Source: Bacillus sp. ISL-18 (lineage in GTDB: Bacteria; Bacillota; Bacilli; Bacillales; Cytobacillaceae). From it: a DNA stretch of 64,000 bases. The notes under the pieces were generated by a model that saw only the letters and a list, made by a program, of their open reading frames with translations, was not told the origin of the DNA and ran no database searches. Shown here one piece after another: positions 62,971 through 64,000 of this stretch (position 1 is the first letter of the stretch; every line of letters starts with the position of its first letter). Made by a program: the position numbers and the translations under genes. The DNA lies in assembly GCF_018613415.1 (NCBI RefSeq), contig NZ_JAGGQG010000024.1, forward strand, positions 1 through 64,000. The letters run 5' to 3'.

Positions 62971-64000
62971 TTAGTTGCTTAACAAACCCTCATGTTGCAG
63001 GACCTCGGAAAGTAAGACAATCGCCAATGCCTGACCATATGCAGTCGGTGCAATAATAATTCGCTTATAATCTTCCTTTTCCTTCCCAATCGCCGTACCA
63101 GCCGAAACATTTAAGACAGTTCCATCCTCAGCGATGTTAGCCAATACCGCTTCGACCGCTTTTCGACAAACCGCTATATAGCTTGAGTCTAATAATCCAA
63201 GACGAATTCCTTTTAATATTCCTGCCGCAATGGCACTCGACCCGGAAACTTCCGTATAGCTATCGGAATCATCAAGCAGCGTATGCCACAAACCATTTTC
63301 AGACTGAAGGGCGACTACTCGGTCCACCTGTGCTTTAAAGGTACCCGCCATCTTCTCATAAGCATCAGTGGATAGTTTGCCTTTTAACGTTTCAATTAAT
63401 TCCGGGGCAGCTAAGGTATACCAGCTGTTCCCGCGGCACCAATACGCCTCACTAAAATGGTGGTCATTGTCAAAATCATAGCCATGATAGAAAAGAGAAT
63501 CTTCTTGATTAAACAAATGGTCAATATGAAGATTCACTTGATAAGCCGCTTCATCGATCCAAGCTTGCTGACCATATTTAATCCCCATTTTACTTAAGAA
63601 CAAAACCACCATAAACAGAGTGTCAATCCAGATTTGTCCTTCATTCAGCTTCAAATCATGTTTGGTATCGCCAGAGGTTACATGCTGAAGCCCATTTTCC
63701 TTTGTTCTTGGCGCCTGATTGATGATCCAGTCGACCCATTCCAAAGCTAGGGTTTCCCTCTCTTCATAGTCCATTAACGTTAACATTGGGGCAGTGGTAT
63801 TGATATTTTTAAGCGGTAAACCGCACTGAATTTGATCCTCTGCCCAGTTCCTAATATATTCACGATAATCCGGAAAAGCATCATCCCCGGCTAGATTTTT
63901 CAAACCGAGCAGTCCAACTCCCTGCGGCCAATCCCACTCTTCCATTCCAAAGTCCCTTGGGAAGTAGCCGATTTTTTCTGCATCGCCCACCTCTTTCAAG
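62971..64000 (-). CDS. GH105 unsaturated rhamnogalacturonyl hydrolase (partial, 5' end outside window)
   Basis: GH105 enzymes hydrolyse unsaturated galacturonyl-rhamnose disaccharides from rhamnogalacturonan in the cytosol; B. subtilis YesR and YteR are examples. The visible 343 residues hold the (alpha/alpha)6 barrel signatures GMEEWDWPQGVGLLGL, WIDTLFMVVLFLSKMG, HHFSEAYWCRGNSWYTLAAP and DSDSYTEVSGSSAIAAGI. The frame stays open to the right edge and the first visible Met is likely internal, since YesR begins some 20 residues earlier. It lies 57 nt upstream of the LacI-type repressor and would feed unsaturated uronates to KduI/KduD. Confidence 0.9.
   Translation of the reverse strand, partial: LKEVGDAEKIGYFPRDFGMEEWDWPQGVGLLGLKNLAGDDAFPDYREYIRNWAEDQIQCGLPLKNINTTAPMLTLMDYEERETLALEWVDWIINQAPRTKENGLQHVTSGDTKHDLKLNEGQIWIDTLFMVVLFLSKMGIKYGQQAWIDEAAYQVNLHIDHLFNQEDSLFYHGYDFDNDHHFSEAYWCRGNSWYTLAAPELIETLKGKLSTDAYEKMAGTFKAQVDRVVALQSENGLWHTLLDDSDSYTEVSGSSAIAAGILKGIRLGLLDSSYIAVCRKAVEAVLANIAEDGTVLNVSAGTAIGKEKEDYKRIIIAPTAYGQALAIVLLSEVLQHEGLLSN

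Overview
The window reads as low-GC Firmicute DNA of the Bacillaceae (Bacillus/Neobacillus type). The grounds are strong GGAGG-type ribosome binding sites with TTG and GTG starts, catabolite-repression (cre) boxes, Rho-independent terminators, YesM/YesN and LplB/YtcP-type genes, and LytR-CpsA-Psr, AIM24, VanZ and DUF3789 genes. No rRNA, tRNA, phage, IS transposase or CRISPR array was seen. The genus is an inference.

Layout. 1-6008 (-): a very large secreted multi-domain surface protein that runs off the left edge. 6391-14783: a mixed region with a small secreted protein, an LCP wall-polymer transferase, two mannose-6-phosphate isomerase paralogs, a Nudix hydrolase, an AIM24 protein, a frameshifted vanZ and four tiny membrane proteins. 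One of the four sits behind a probable c-di-GMP-I riboswitch. 15059-44525 (-): a large glycan-degradation locus with GH3, GH38, GH85, two ROK kinases, GH1, a YesN/YesM two-component system, an ABC importer (lipoprotein and two permeases, no ATPase), a frameshifted GH38, GH20, a DUF624 membrane protein, GH125 and another GH38. 45072-49378: an apparently AT-richer divergent module (pfkB kinase and RpiR regulator against a TIM-barrel isomerase and an MFS transporter). 49769-52444 (-): a second GH85 with PKD and F5/8C (CBM32-like) modules. 53540-55351 (-): a secreted PAP2 phosphatase with an autotransporter-type beta-strand repeat. 55505-64000 (-): a pectin/hemicellulose set (KduD, TIM-barrel, KduI, GH51, IolE-like, IolG-like, LacI regulator, GH105 cut by the right edge).

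How the genes fit together. The GH85, GH38, GH125, GH20, ROK, GH1, ManA and ABC importer combination matches the logic of N-glycan foraging known from Streptococcus pneumoniae. Two secreted GH85 enzymes would release high-mannose glycans at the chitobiose core. The CUT1 importer would bring them in, and cytoplasmic GH38 and GH125 enzymes would trim alpha-mannose. The remaining Man-beta-GlcNAc could be handled by GH1, possibly after phosphorylation by a ROK kinase, and mannose-6-phosphate would enter glycolysis through ManA. YesM/YesN is the likely local sensor/regulator and several cre-like boxes suggest CcpA control. The right-hand block would process pectin-derived oligosaccharides under a LacI-type repressor with a perfect 14-bp palindrome upstream of the iolG-like gene.

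Intergenic DNA carries a dispersed family of REP-like hairpins (core GAACCGTCCC), two GGGTCAG-type hairpins, a four-copy 52-bp tandem repeat and a short TTATCAGCAG repeat. Two genes (a GH38 alpha-mannosidase and vanZ) are broken by single frameshifts that could be real or assembly errors.
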